From an uncultured Prevotellaceae bacterium (GTDB taxonomy: Bacteria > Bacteroidota > Bacteroidia > Bacteroidales > Muribaculaceae), in NCBI GenBank assembly GCA_947165675.1, contig CAMVBJ010000002.1, positions 109,570-162,069 on the forward strand: a DNA stretch of 52,500 bases, in the 5' to 3' direction. Both the position numbers and the translations under genes were made by a program. The notes under the pieces are model-generated. The model worked only from the letters and a program-made list of their open reading frames with translations, was not told the origin of the DNA and did no database searches. The stretch's first letter is position 1, and the number at the start of each line of letters is the position of its first letter. This document shows positions 8,674 to 17,520 of this stretch, piece by piece.

Positions 8674-9738
8674 ATGAGTACCGCAGTATTGATATCAGGA
8701 GGCGTTGACAGCGCAGTGGTGGTTCACTTGCTCAAGGAGCGCGGTGAGGACCTGCATCTGTTCTATATCCGCATCGGGATGGACAATGATGAGGGCGATT
8801 GCAGTGCCGAGGAGGACATCGAGATGTGCTCCCTCATTGCCCACCGCTATGGATTGCCTCTTGACGTAGTATCATTGCACGAGGAGTATTGGAATCATGT
8901 GATGGAATATGCCCTGCGCACCGTCAAGGCGGGTCTGACGCCCAATCCAGACATGATGTGCAACCGCATGATCAAGTTTGGTTTCTTTGAGGAGCGCTGG
9001 GGCAAGGACTTCGACCAGACCGCCACGGGCCATTATGCCACGACCAGAGTCATCGATGGCGTGAAATATCTTGCCACTGCTGTCGATCCCGTTAAGGACC
9101 AGACCGATTTCCTGGCCCAGATTACCTACGACCAGTTGAAGCATGTCGTGTTCCCCATCGGCAACATGCCCAAGGAGGAAGTGCGCAGCATTGCCGAGGC
9201 TGCCCACTTGCCCAATGCTCATCGTCGTGACAGCCAGGGCATCTGCTTCCTCGGCCAGATCGACTATAACGACTTCATCCGCCGCCATCTGGGCGAGCGC
9301 CCCGGTCCCATCATTGAGTTGGAAACGGGCCGCAAACTGGGTGAGCACCGCGGCTACTGGTTCCACACCATCGGTCAACGCAAGGGTTTGGGCCTGAGTG
9401 GGGGACCCTGGTATGTCGTGCGCAAGAATGTGCAAGAAAACGTCATCTATGTGTCCAACGGCTACGGCACAGCCAGGCAATTCGGACGCACCCTGCGGCT
9501 TGACGAGATGCATTTCATCTCGGGTAACCCGTGGGATGGTATCGAGGGTCCGGTGGATATCATGTTCAAGAACCGTCACACGCCCCACTTCATGCGTGGC
9601 AGGTTTACCCACATCGATGGCCACCAGTGGGTTATCGAGAGCGAGGAGGATGTGCAGGGCATTGCGCCAGGTCAGTTTGCAGTTGTGTATGACCCCACGG
9701 GGCACCTGTGCTATGGTAGTGGTGTGATCACATTGTGA
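8674..9738 (+). CDS. mnmA: tRNA-specific 2-thiouridylase
   Basis: A 354-residue MnmA. It adds sulphur to U34 of Glu, Gln and Lys tRNAs in the cytoplasm, using ATP to adenylate the uridine. The PP-loop SGGVDSA lies at residues 8-14; the two catalytic cysteines are C96 in NPDMMCN and C191 in DSQGICFLG. The tRNA-binding signatures TGHYA and GQRKGLG are present. Length fits the family. ATG 8674 starts directly at the conserved MSTAVLISGG. The next gene follows after 27 bases. Confidence 0.95.
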   Translation: MSTAVLISGGVDSAVVVHLLKERGEDLHLFYIRIGMDNDEGDCSAEEDIEMCSLIAHRYGLPLDVVSLHEEYWNHVMEYALRTVKAGLTPNPDMMCNRMIKFGFFEERWGKDFDQTATGHYATTRVIDGVKYLATAVDPVKDQTDFLAQITYDQLKHVVFPIGNMPKEEVRSIAEAAHLPNAHRRDSQGICFLGQIDYNDFIRRHLGERPGPIIELETGRKLGEHRGYWFHTIGQRKGLGLSGGPWYVVRKNVQENVIYVSNGYGTARQFGRTLRLDEMHFISGNPWDGIEGPVDIMFKNRHTPHFMRGRFTHIDGHQWVIESEEDVQGIAPGQFAVVYDPTGHLCYGSGVITL

Positions 9739-9765
9739 TCCGATAAGAGTTTTACTATTAAACCA

Positions 9766-10362
9766 ATGGATAAAGATAATTTAATAGAGTTAAAGGTGCT
9801 GGGCATCACGCGTAGTGAGGTGCAGCCCGGAGCCTATGCATTGCTGCTGGAAAATGCCGATAGCACGCCCGACGTGGCGCGTCGCATTCCCATTGTGGTG
9901 GGGGCAGCCGAGGCTCAATCAATCGCGGTGCGTCTGGAACAGGTGGTGCCATCTCGCCCGATGACCCATGACCTGTTCGTGAGCATGTTTCACATTTATG
10001 GCATCCAGTTGGAAGGCGTGACGATTTACAGTTTCAAGGACGGCGTGTTTGCCTCGTTCCTGCACTTGACCAACGGAACGACCCACGTTGACCTGGACTC
10101 GCGCACGAGCGACGCCATTGCCATTGCCCTGCGTTCGGGAGCCCCGATCTACACCACCCCCGAGGTGATGAAACTCACCAGCTATGAGTGGCGCCGAGAC
10201 GGCAACTACAAGCCACAGAAACCCGTCCGGCTGGAGGACCTGCCTGTCGAGAAGCTGGAGCGTCGCATGCAGCAATATGTGGACAAGGAGGAATATGAGA
10301 AGGCGGCCCGTGTGCAAAAAATCATCGCCAGTAAGTTGAATCCGAGCCAAGACGATGACTAA
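9766..10362 (+). CDS. Bifunctional nuclease family protein (DUF151) with UVR-like tail
   Basis: A 198-residue protein. Residues about 8-150 form the DUF151/BFN domain (LKVLGITRSEVQPGAYALLL, PIVVGAAEAQSIA, SRTSDAIAIALRSGAPIY), and residues about 163-192 (LEDLPVEKLERRMQQYVDKE and onwards) look like a UvrB/UvrC-interaction (UVR) motif. This pairing is common in Bacteroidetes and in the wider BFN family, whose plant members have nuclease activity on DNA and RNA. Its role in bacteria is poorly known. It follows mnmA closely and is probably cotranscribed with it. Confidence 0.85.
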   Translation: MDKDNLIELKVLGITRSEVQPGAYALLLENADSTPDVARRIPIVVGAAEAQSIAVRLEQVVPSRPMTHDLFVSMFHIYGIQLEGVTIYSFKDGVFASFLHLTNGTTHVDLDSRTSDAIAIALRSGAPIYTTPEVMKLTSYEWRRDGNYKPQKPVRLEDLPVEKLERRMQQYVDKEEYEKAARVQKIIASKLNPSQDDD

Positions 10363-10377
10363 TCCGCCGATTTTTGC

Positions 10378-10385
10378 TAACTTTG
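10378..10385 (+). promoter_or_regulatory. Promoter -7 box for the nucleoside permease operon
   Basis: TAACTTTG matches TAnnTTTG and lies 42 bases before the ATG at 10428. No good TTG stands at the -33 position. It would drive the run from the permease through the BamA/TamA-like gene. Confidence 0.5.
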
Positions 10386-10427
10386 CAAGTTGAAACATCA
10401 ATCATTAATAAAACATAATAGGTTCTT

Positions 10428-11747
10428 ATGAAAAATCTAAAGTTGAGACTCATTGTGATGAATTTCCTGGAGTTTGCCGTGTGGGGTGCCTACCTCACCT
10501 GCATGGGTAATTATCTGGGACGTGCCGGCATGGGTGCCGAGATTTCCTGGTTCTATGCCATCCAGGGCATTGTGTCGATTTTCATGCCCACGCTCATGGG
10601 TATTGTGGCGGACAAGTACATTCAGCCGCAGCGCCTATTGGGCATCTGCCACCTGATTGCAGGTATTGCGATGATTGCCCTGGCTTATATGGGCATGACC
10701 AACCCGATGCCCGACAAGGCTACCTTTATCACAATCTACACCCTGAGTGTCGCTTTCTATATGCCCACGTTGGCGTTGTCCAATACGGCTGCATTTACGA
10801 TCCTTAAGGACAATGGCTTGGACACCGAGAAGGATTTCCCGCCTATCCGCGTGTTTGGTACTATCGGCTTCATCTGCACAATGTGGTTTGTCAACTGTGC
10901 AGTGATTGATGGTGGTAGCTTCGGCTTCACCCTTGGTGAGAACGCCAGCAAGTTCCAGTATACCTACATGCAATTCATGGTATCAGGTCTGTTGAGCATC
11001 GTCCTGTGCCTGTATTGCTTCACCTTGCCCGAGTGCAAGCTCGTCAAGAAGGAGTCTCAGTCATTGGCCGAGCAGTTGGGCCTGAGCGCCTTCAAGCTGT
11101 TCAAGACTAAGAAGATGGCTATGTTCTTCATCTTCTCGGCCCTGTTGGGTATGTCCCTGCAAGTGACCAACGGCTTTGCAACGCCTTATCTTACCCACTT
11201 CAAGAGTGATCCCGCAATGGCCGACACCTTCGGCGCCAACAATGCGACGATGCTTGTATCGCTGTCTCAGATTGCCGAGGCCCTGTGCATTCTGTTGATT
11301 CCGTTCTTCCTTAAGCGCTACGGTATTAAGATTGTGATGTTGATCGCAATGTTTGCTTGGGTATTGAGGTTTGGTTTCTTCGGTGCGGGCAATCCTGCAT
11401 TCCCCGGTGTCATCCTTATCGTGCTGTCGTGCTTGGTCTATGGTGTCGCATTTGACTTCTTCAACGTCTCGGGAGGCATCTTTGTTGACAAGGAGTGCGC
11501 TCCCGATGTCAAGGCGTCTGCACAAGGTCTGTTCATGTTGATGACTAACGGCTTGGGCGCTACTATCGGTACGCTCGCCGCAGGAGCCATTGTCAACAGC
11601 CTGTGCCACTGGACTGAGGATGGTTTCCTCGTGGGCAACACTCCGACGGGCTGGAGCACTGCATGGTACATCTTTGCTGCATTTGCTCTCGTGGTGGCTG
11701 TGTCGTTCATGTTCCTGTTCAAGTATAAGCATGTGAGAGAGAAATAA
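10428..11747 (+). CDS. Nucleoside permease, NupG/XapB type (MFS)
   Basis: A 439-residue, about 12-helix transporter. The start, LRLIVMNFLEFAVWGAYLTC, and the GIVADKYIQPQRLLGICHL loop are typical of the NupG/XapB nucleoside:H+ symporter branch of the major facilitator superfamily. NVSGGIFVDKE and SAQGLFMLMTNGLGATIG near the C-terminus fit as well. It probably imports nucleosides across the inner membrane. It is 5 bases from rsmE, so the two are cotranscribed although functionally unrelated. Confidence 0.9.
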   Translation: MKNLKLRLIVMNFLEFAVWGAYLTCMGNYLGRAGMGAEISWFYAIQGIVSIFMPTLMGIVADKYIQPQRLLGICHLIAGIAMIALAYMGMTNPMPDKATFITIYTLSVAFYMPTLALSNTAAFTILKDNGLDTEKDFPPIRVFGTIGFICTMWFVNCAVIDGGSFGFTLGENASKFQYTYMQFMVSGLLSIVLCLYCFTLPECKLVKKESQSLAEQLGLSAFKLFKTKKMAMFFIFSALLGMSLQVTNGFATPYLTHFKSDPAMADTFGANNATMLVSLSQIAEALCILLIPFFLKRYGIKIVMLIAMFAWVLRFGFFGAGNPAFPGVILIVLSCLVYGVAFDFFNVSGGIFVDKECAPDVKASAQGLFMLMTNGLGATIGTLAAGAIVNSLCHWTEDGFLVGNTPTGWSTAWYIFAAFALVVAVSFMFLFKYKHVREK

Positions 11748-11752
11748 AGACG

Positions 11753-12475
11753 ATGCACCGTTTCTACTGTCCTGACATAGCAAGCACGTTGACGCTGGGC
11801 GAGGAGGATTCCAAGCACTGTGTCAAGGTGCTGCGCATGGCCGAGGGCAGCACCATCGAGGTGGTGGATGGGAACGGTAACCTCTATACTTGCCGCATCA
11901 CGATGGCGCACCCCAAGCGGTGTGGCATCGAGGTGCTGGCCGTGGAGCACCAGTCGCCACACTGGAGTCACAAGATTGTGTTAGGCATCTCACCTACCAA
12001 GAATCTTGACCGCATCGAGTGGGTGGTCGAAAAATGTGTTGAGATGGGCGTGGATCGCATCATCCCGCTACGTTGCCACAACAGCGAGCGTACGGTATTG
12101 AAGACTGAACGCTTGAAGAAAATCATGGTTTCGGCCATGAAACAGTCGCTCAAGGCTACCTTGCCTCAACTGGACGAAATGACCCCTGTTGAGCAGGTGA
12201 TGGACGAGCCATTTGATGGTACACGTTGCATTGCCTATTGCGATGAGCAGTTGCCACGAGACCAGCGACAGAGTTTCTTTGACGCTTACCGCGGTGACTG
12301 CGATGCGATGATACTCATCGGCCCCGAGGGTGACTTCAGCCCCGAGGAGGTTCAGGCTGCACGGGATTACGGGTTCACGCCCGTGACCTTAGGTCAGAGC
12401 CGGTTGCGCACCGAGACTGCCGGGCTCATGGCCGTTGCTTCGATTCATGTGCTTCAATCTATAGTTAACCATTAA
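11753..12475 (+). CDS. rsmE: 16S rRNA (uracil-1498-N3)-methyltransferase
   Basis: A 240-residue RsmE of the SPOUT (trefoil-knot) methyltransferases, which methylates U1498 of 16S rRNA with SAM. MHRFYCPDI and HCVKVLRMAEG form the N-terminal PUA-like domain; the knot has LGISPTKNLDRIEWVVEKC, LIGPEGDFSPEE and LGQSRLRTETA, the SAM-binding loops. Length is normal. It follows the permease by 5 bases and precedes kdsA by 25. Confidence 0.95.
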   Translation: MHRFYCPDIASTLTLGEEDSKHCVKVLRMAEGSTIEVVDGNGNLYTCRITMAHPKRCGIEVLAVEHQSPHWSHKIVLGISPTKNLDRIEWVVEKCVEMGVDRIIPLRCHNSERTVLKTERLKKIMVSAMKQSLKATLPQLDEMTPVEQVMDEPFDGTRCIAYCDEQLPRDQRQSFFDAYRGDCDAMILIGPEGDFSPEEVQAARDYGFTPVTLGQSRLRTETAGLMAVASIHVLQSIVNH

Positions 12476-12500
12476 TATCAATCAGTTTAAACGCAAGAAT

Positions 12501-13319
12501 ATGATTAAAGAATTACTGGCATCTCCGCAACACAATTTCTTCTTGCTCGCCGGTCCCTGTGTTATCGAGGGCGAAGAGATGGCGATGGATATTGCCGAGA
12601 AAGCACTCAATATTACCCATAAGTTGGGTATCCCATACGTTTTTAAGGGCAGTTACCGCAAGGCTAACCGCTCACGCATCGACTCGTTTACCGGCATCGG
12701 CGACGAGAAGGCACTCCGCATCCTGCGCAAGGTGGGCGAAACATTCCATATACCTGTTGTCACCGACATCCATGAGCCTGTTGAGGCCGATATCGCCGCC
12801 GAGTATGTTGACGTGTTGCAGATTCCCGCTTTCTTGTGCCGCCAGACTGAGCTGCTTGTCGCAGCCGCTCACACGGGTCGTATGGTGAATATCAAGAAAG
12901 GCCAGTTCCTGGCTCCCGAGTCCATGAGATTTGCGGTGCAGAAGGTGCGCGACGCTGGCAATGACGATGTGGCTATTACCGAGAGGGGAACAACGTTCGG
13001 CTATCAGGACCTTGTCGTTGACTTCCGTGGTGTGCCTGTAATGCAGGCCTATGCCCCAGTGATCGTCGATATCACCCACAGCCTGCAACAGCCCAACCAG
13101 GGTGGTGGAGTGACCGGTGGACGCCCCGAACTCATCGAGACGATGGCCCGCGCTGCCATCGCCACAGGAGCCGATGGACTGTTCCTCGAGACCCATCAGG
13201 ATCCATCGGTGGCCAAGAGCGATGGCGCAAACATGTTGAAGCTCGACCTGCTTGAGGGTCTGTTGACACGGTTGACGCGTCTCAAGAAGGCCATCAATGA
13301 GATTGACAATCAAGAGTAA
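12501..13319 (+). CDS. kdsA: 3-deoxy-8-phosphooctulonate (KDO-8-P) synthase
   Basis: A 272-residue KdsA that condenses PEP with arabinose 5-phosphate to KDO 8-phosphate, the first committed step to the KDO of lipid A core. LLAGPCVIEGEE, FKGSYRKANRSR, VVTDIHEP, QIPAFLCRQTELL, KKGQFLAPESM and ERGTTFGYQDLVVD are the substrate-binding segments of this aldolase-like barrel. The genes after it are also envelope-related. Start at ATG 12501. Confidence 0.95.
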   Translation: MIKELLASPQHNFFLLAGPCVIEGEEMAMDIAEKALNITHKLGIPYVFKGSYRKANRSRIDSFTGIGDEKALRILRKVGETFHIPVVTDIHEPVEADIAAEYVDVLQIPAFLCRQTELLVAAAHTGRMVNIKKGQFLAPESMRFAVQKVRDAGNDDVAITERGTTFGYQDLVVDFRGVPVMQAYAPVIVDITHSLQQPNQGGGVTGGRPELIETMARAAIATGADGLFLETHQDPSVAKSDGANMLKLDLLEGLLTRLTRLKKAINEIDNQE

Positions 13320-13343
13320 AACGATTTTATCATCTTATGCATA

Positions 13344-14945
13344 ATGAATACGAGATTTGCTAAATTCATGCTCGCACTCGTCGTTGCCGGCAGTGCAATG
13401 ACCACAATGGCCCAGAGCAGCGACGCCGTGCTCCGTGACAAGATCACCAATGCCGTGATGAAGGTCTATGATGACCAGTTGGCCAAGGAGCCTAACGACT
13501 ACAATACGCTGTTTGCACGCGCCCATCAGCACTATTATAACGGTGACTATACTTCGGCGTTGGCCGATGTCAACCAGGCCTTGCTCATTACGCCCAAGAC
13601 CGATGGCGATTTGCGTTTTGATGAATACATCCTGCGTGCTCGCATCAGCGATGCCCGACAGGATTACGTGGGTGAACTGGCCGATCTGCATCTGGCTCAG
13701 GAATTGCAACCCAAGTCCCTCGCTTGCACCGACATGATAGCTAAGGCTAATCTTAAGGCCGGAAACTTGAATGCCGCCGAGAAGGCTTTTAAGACTATCC
13801 TGCGTGCCGAGTCGATGAATTACGATGCGATGTATGGCATGGCTCTGGTGGAAAATGCCCGTGGCAATACCAAGGCGGCCATTGAACAAGTGGACAAGGC
13901 GGTAGAACTCTTCCATGCCGAGCCCCAAGTCTATATCAACCGTGCTGACATTTATTCGCGCCAGAATAATATCGATGCCGCTGTCAATGACCTGATTATG
14001 GGTATGTCTGTCGGCAATGGTGGCAATGCAGTGCAGCGTCTGTTCGACTTGAGTGATGTCAACTATGAAGCCGTGATGCAGTCACTGGCCACGCTGGCCG
14101 ACAAGACCAACGAGGGTGGTCTGTATCGTTACTTGCGCGCCAATGTCGCAATGGATCACTTGCATTATGCCCAGGCTTTGAAGGACTTGAGTTTTATCAG
14201 GAACAACAAGTTGTATGACAGTCCAGCGGTGGATTACAATATGGCCAAGTGCTGTCTGGAACTTGCCCGTTATGATGAGGCCATTGTCAGTGCCGACCGT
14301 GCGATTACTGCCGACCCGTCTCAGGCCGACTGCTATGTCGTTAAGGCTCTTGCTGAGTTCAATGCCGGTGAAGGAAATAACGGCGATGTCGCCATGGCGA
14401 CCTTGAATCGCTGCTCGTCATTCGCTCCACAGTATGTACCCATGTTAATGGCTAAGGCATCGGTCCTCAGTAGCCAGGGTAAGGACAATGACGCTTTAGG
14501 CTATCTCAACGCTGCTGTTGCCAATGAGCCCGGCAATGCTGAGGCACTGCTCAGCCGTGGTTTATTGCTCAAGAAACTTGGTAACCTCAAGATTGCTGTC
14601 AAGGACTTTAACGTCATGACCATGCTGAGCGATGACGTGTATGACCTCAAGGGCTTTGCCCTGAGTGAGTTGGGCCGCGACAATGATGCTCTCAAGTGGT
14701 TAGGTGACATTACCAGGGGCGCTACGATTGCAGGAGGCGAGAACTACTACTATGCTGCCTTGTTCATGGCCATGCGTGGCGACAATTTCAAGGCGATGGA
14801 ATTTCTGCAGAAGGCGATTGAGAACGGCTACGGCAGTCTGTACAAGCTGCAATATGACAATCTGTCGTCTCCCAGCTTCAAGTCGTTGCGCAACGAACCG
14901 GGCTTTGACTTGCTCATCGAGAAGTCGCAGCGCAACTTTTATTAA
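13344..14945 (+). CDS. Exported TPR-repeat protein
   Basis: A 533-residue protein with a signal peptide (about residues 1-23, ending TTMAQ). The rest is built of tetratricopeptide-like helical pairs, for example NDYNTLFARAHQHYYNGDYT, MNYDAMYGMALVENARGN, AVDYNMAKCCLELARYDEAI and NAEALLSRGLLLKKLGNL. Such solenoids mediate protein contacts in the periplasm. It lies 24 bases after kdsA and just before a BamA/TamA-like gene, so a role in envelope assembly is possible but inferred from position alone. Confidence 0.8.
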   Translation: MNTRFAKFMLALVVAGSAMTTMAQSSDAVLRDKITNAVMKVYDDQLAKEPNDYNTLFARAHQHYYNGDYTSALADVNQALLITPKTDGDLRFDEYILRARISDARQDYVGELADLHLAQELQPKSLACTDMIAKANLKAGNLNAAEKAFKTILRAESMNYDAMYGMALVENARGNTKAAIEQVDKAVELFHAEPQVYINRADIYSRQNNIDAAVNDLIMGMSVGNGGNAVQRLFDLSDVNYEAVMQSLATLADKTNEGGLYRYLRANVAMDHLHYAQALKDLSFIRNNKLYDSPAVDYNMAKCCLELARYDEAIVSADRAITADPSQADCYVVKALAEFNAGEGNNGDVAMATLNRCSSFAPQYVPMLMAKASVLSSQGKDNDALGYLNAAVANEPGNAEALLSRGLLLKKLGNLKIAVKDFNVMTMLSDDVYDLKGFALSELGRDNDALKWLGDITRGATIAGGENYYYAALFMAMRGDNFKAMEFLQKAIENGYGSLYKLQYDNLSSPSFKSLRNEPGFDLLIEKSQRNFY

Positions 14946-14998
14946 TTCAGGGAACTGAAACATTGTTATAAGGTCAACAGAGGCTTGTGATTGAGAGA

Positions 14999-17338
14999 AT
15001 GCTCCGGCTGGTTTATAGAGTATGGACTGGCATCGCCATGGCACTTGTGTTCATGGCGGTGTTGTCATCCTGTTCATCAACCAAGCATGTTCCACAGGGA
15101 AAGCTCTTGCTTGACAAGGTGAAAATCAACATTGCTGACCCACGGCCCGATGTCGAGAAGTCTCAGTTGGCCAATTACTTGCGTCAGAATGCCAATCACC
15201 GCGTGCTGGGTGGCGTCAAACTGCAATTGGCGTTTTACAACCTGTCGGGCAAGGACAGTACCAAGTGGTTCAATCGCTGGATTCAACGTGTGGGTACCCC
15301 CCCTGTTATCTACGATGCCGCATTGACCGAGGCCAGCGCCGAGCAATTGAAAACCGCGCTGAGCAACCGTGGCTATATGAATAATGTGGTCACCTATCAT
15401 GTCCAGACCGACAGCATCAAGCGCAAGGCAAGGGTTGACTATGACATCACGCTGGGCGAGCCTTACTATGTTCGCTCGATTGCCTATGAGATTCCCGACG
15501 ATGACATGCGTGATATCATCCTTGGGGACTCGGCCGATTTTGTGGTCCATCAGGGTGACTTGCTGAATTTCAATAATCTGGACCAGTGGCGCCAGGATAT
15601 CACTGAAAATCTGCGCAATCACGGTTATTATGCCTTCAACAAGGAGTATATCACCTTTATTGCCGATACCGCTGCCGATTCCCATGCGGTTGACTTGACC
15701 TTGAATAGCCGTGAACCTTATCGCAACGAGCGCATGCCCTATTACACCGAACATGAACCATTCTATGTGCGCAATGTGACTTATGTCACCCGTTTTGATC
15801 CGGTTGCGATGCGCGATGGGTACTGGGGCGAGGACACTGTGGTGCTGGCAAGCGGTGTGAAGGTCTATGAGGATTCAACCCACTACTTGCGTCCGCAGGT
15901 TATCGATGAGTGTAACTACATTGAGCCGGGGTCGCTTTATAATGCCGATGCGCTCAACCGCACTTATCGCGCCCTGGGGCGTCTCAATGTTATCAAGCAG
16001 ATTAATATTGACATTCGCCCTGTGGGTGAGGTCGATGGTGTGCTCATGCTTGATGCTTATGTCCTCTTGCAGTCCGATCGTGCCCAAACCATCTCGGTCT
16101 CGCTTGAGGGAACCAACAGCGAGGGCGACTTGGGATTTGGTGTGGGACTGGATTACCAGCACCGCAACATCTTCAGGGGAGCCGAGGTGCTCAGTGGCAA
16201 GTTCAAGCTCACCTATGAGAGCCTCTCGGGTAATTTGAGCGGACTGATCAATAACAATTATAGTGAGTATTCTACCGAGTGGGGCATCACGTTCCCCAAG
16301 TTCATGGCGCCCTTTTTGAAGCGTTCATTCAAGCACAAGATACAAGCTTCTACAGCCTTTACACTTAACTTTGACTACCAGGCACGTCCCGAGTACACCC
16401 GTGTGATTGCTGGTGGCGGTTGGCGTTACCAGTGGAGTGAGCGCAGCCGTCGCTTGTCTCACACGTTGACTTTGCTTGACCTGAGTGTCATCAGCGTGCC
16501 TAAATTCAATGAAGAATTCTTTGACCGCATCACCAATCCGCTGTTACGCTATAGTTACCAGGATCACTTGATTATGAGGATGGGCTACAACTTTTATCGC
16601 ACCAACAAGGCCGAGATGAACGTGCAGCAGATGGGGCTTTTCCAGCGTGACGTGTTCACCATCCGTGCAAACGCCGAGACAGCGGGCAACCTGCTCTACG
16701 GCTTGTCGCACCTGACGCGCCAGCAGGCTGATAGCACTGGCAGCTACAAGGCCTTGGGAATCCGCTATTCCCAGTATGTCAAGGCCGATGCCGACTATTC
16801 CATCACCCATTACTTTGACCGTCGACAGAGTCTTGCATTCCATGTGGGAGCGGGCGTGGCAATCCCCTATGGCAACAGTGACGTGCTGCCGTTTGAGAAA
16901 CGATTCTACAGCGGTGGCGCTAACAGCGTGCGTGGATGGGGTGTCCGCACCCTGGGACCAGGCAGCTATAATAGCAACAACAGCTTGTCTAACTTTATCT
17001 ATCAGTGTGGAGACATCCGCTTTGATGTCAACTTGGAGTATAGGGCAAAGCTCTTCTGGGTTGTGGAGTTGGGCTTGTTCATTGACGCTGGCAACATCTG
17101 GACCATTAAGGATTACGAGGATCAGCCAGGAGGCGTGTTCAAGTTCAATAAATTCTATGAGCAGATCGCTTGTTCTTATGGCGCTGGTATTCGCTTGGAC
17201 TTCAAGTACTTCCTCGTGCGAGTGGATATGGGTATGAAGGCCCACAATCCAGCCAGTGGTCAAGAACACTGGCCCCTATTACATCCTAAGTTCAAGCGCG
17301 ATAGCGAGTTCCATTTCTCGGTGGGTTATCCGTTCTGA
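14999..17338 (+). CDS. BamA/TamA-family outer-membrane protein (lipoprotein)
   Basis: About 779 residues. The N-terminus has a lipoprotein signal with lipobox LSSC (VFMAVLSSCSS). POTRA-like segments follow, for example LTEASAEQLKTALSNRGYMN, and then a 16-strand-type beta-barrel with the Omp85 loop motif RFYSGGANSVRGWG about 140 residues from the C-terminus; the protein ends in an aromatic residue (GYPF). This is the Bacteroidetes lipoprotein branch of the Omp85 superfamily, thought to help insert or translocate outer-membrane proteins. The GTG at 14987 is an alternative start; I prefer ATG 14999 because the signal peptide begins there. Confidence 0.9.
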   Translation: MLRLVYRVWTGIAMALVFMAVLSSCSSTKHVPQGKLLLDKVKINIADPRPDVEKSQLANYLRQNANHRVLGGVKLQLAFYNLSGKDSTKWFNRWIQRVGTPPVIYDAALTEASAEQLKTALSNRGYMNNVVTYHVQTDSIKRKARVDYDITLGEPYYVRSIAYEIPDDDMRDIILGDSADFVVHQGDLLNFNNLDQWRQDITENLRNHGYYAFNKEYITFIADTAADSHAVDLTLNSREPYRNERMPYYTEHEPFYVRNVTYVTRFDPVAMRDGYWGEDTVVLASGVKVYEDSTHYLRPQVIDECNYIEPGSLYNADALNRTYRALGRLNVIKQINIDIRPVGEVDGVLMLDAYVLLQSDRAQTISVSLEGTNSEGDLGFGVGLDYQHRNIFRGAEVLSGKFKLTYESLSGNLSGLINNNYSEYSTEWGITFPKFMAPFLKRSFKHKIQASTAFTLNFDYQARPEYTRVIAGGGWRYQWSERSRRLSHTLTLLDLSVISVPKFNEEFFDRITNPLLRYSYQDHLIMRMGYNFYRTNKAEMNVQQMGLFQRDVFTIRANAETAGNLLYGLSHLTRQQADSTGSYKALGIRYSQYVKADADYSITHYFDRRQSLAFHVGAGVAIPYGNSDVLPFEKRFYSGGANSVRGWGVRTLGPGSYNSNNSLSNFIYQCGDIRFDVNLEYRAKLFWVVELGLFIDAGNIWTIKDYEDQPGGVFKFNKFYEQIACSYGAGIRLDFKYFLVRVDMGMKAHNPASGQEHWPLLHPKFKRDSEFHFSVGYPF

Positions 17339-17440
17339 TGGGTCCGCACCCTGTAGTCCTCACGAAGTAGTACAGGAAATGAACACTACCGAAAACGGTT
17401 GTTGTTGGGCTTCCTTTAAAAATTTATCATATATATACGT

Positions 17441-17469
17441 TTTGCTTAAAGGAAAAAACAGTAATTTTG
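17441..17469 (+). promoter_or_regulatory. Promoter of the gingipain-adhesin-like gene
   Basis: TTTG (17441-17444), 17 bases, then TAATTTTG (17462-17469) fits the Bacteroidetes promoter with slightly short spacing. The ATG at 17521 is about 50 bases downstream. Confidence 0.6.
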
Positions 17470-17520
17470 TTGATTGGTAAGTATTAATTTTTGTTCAATT
17501 TATTAATGTTTTAAAAGCCT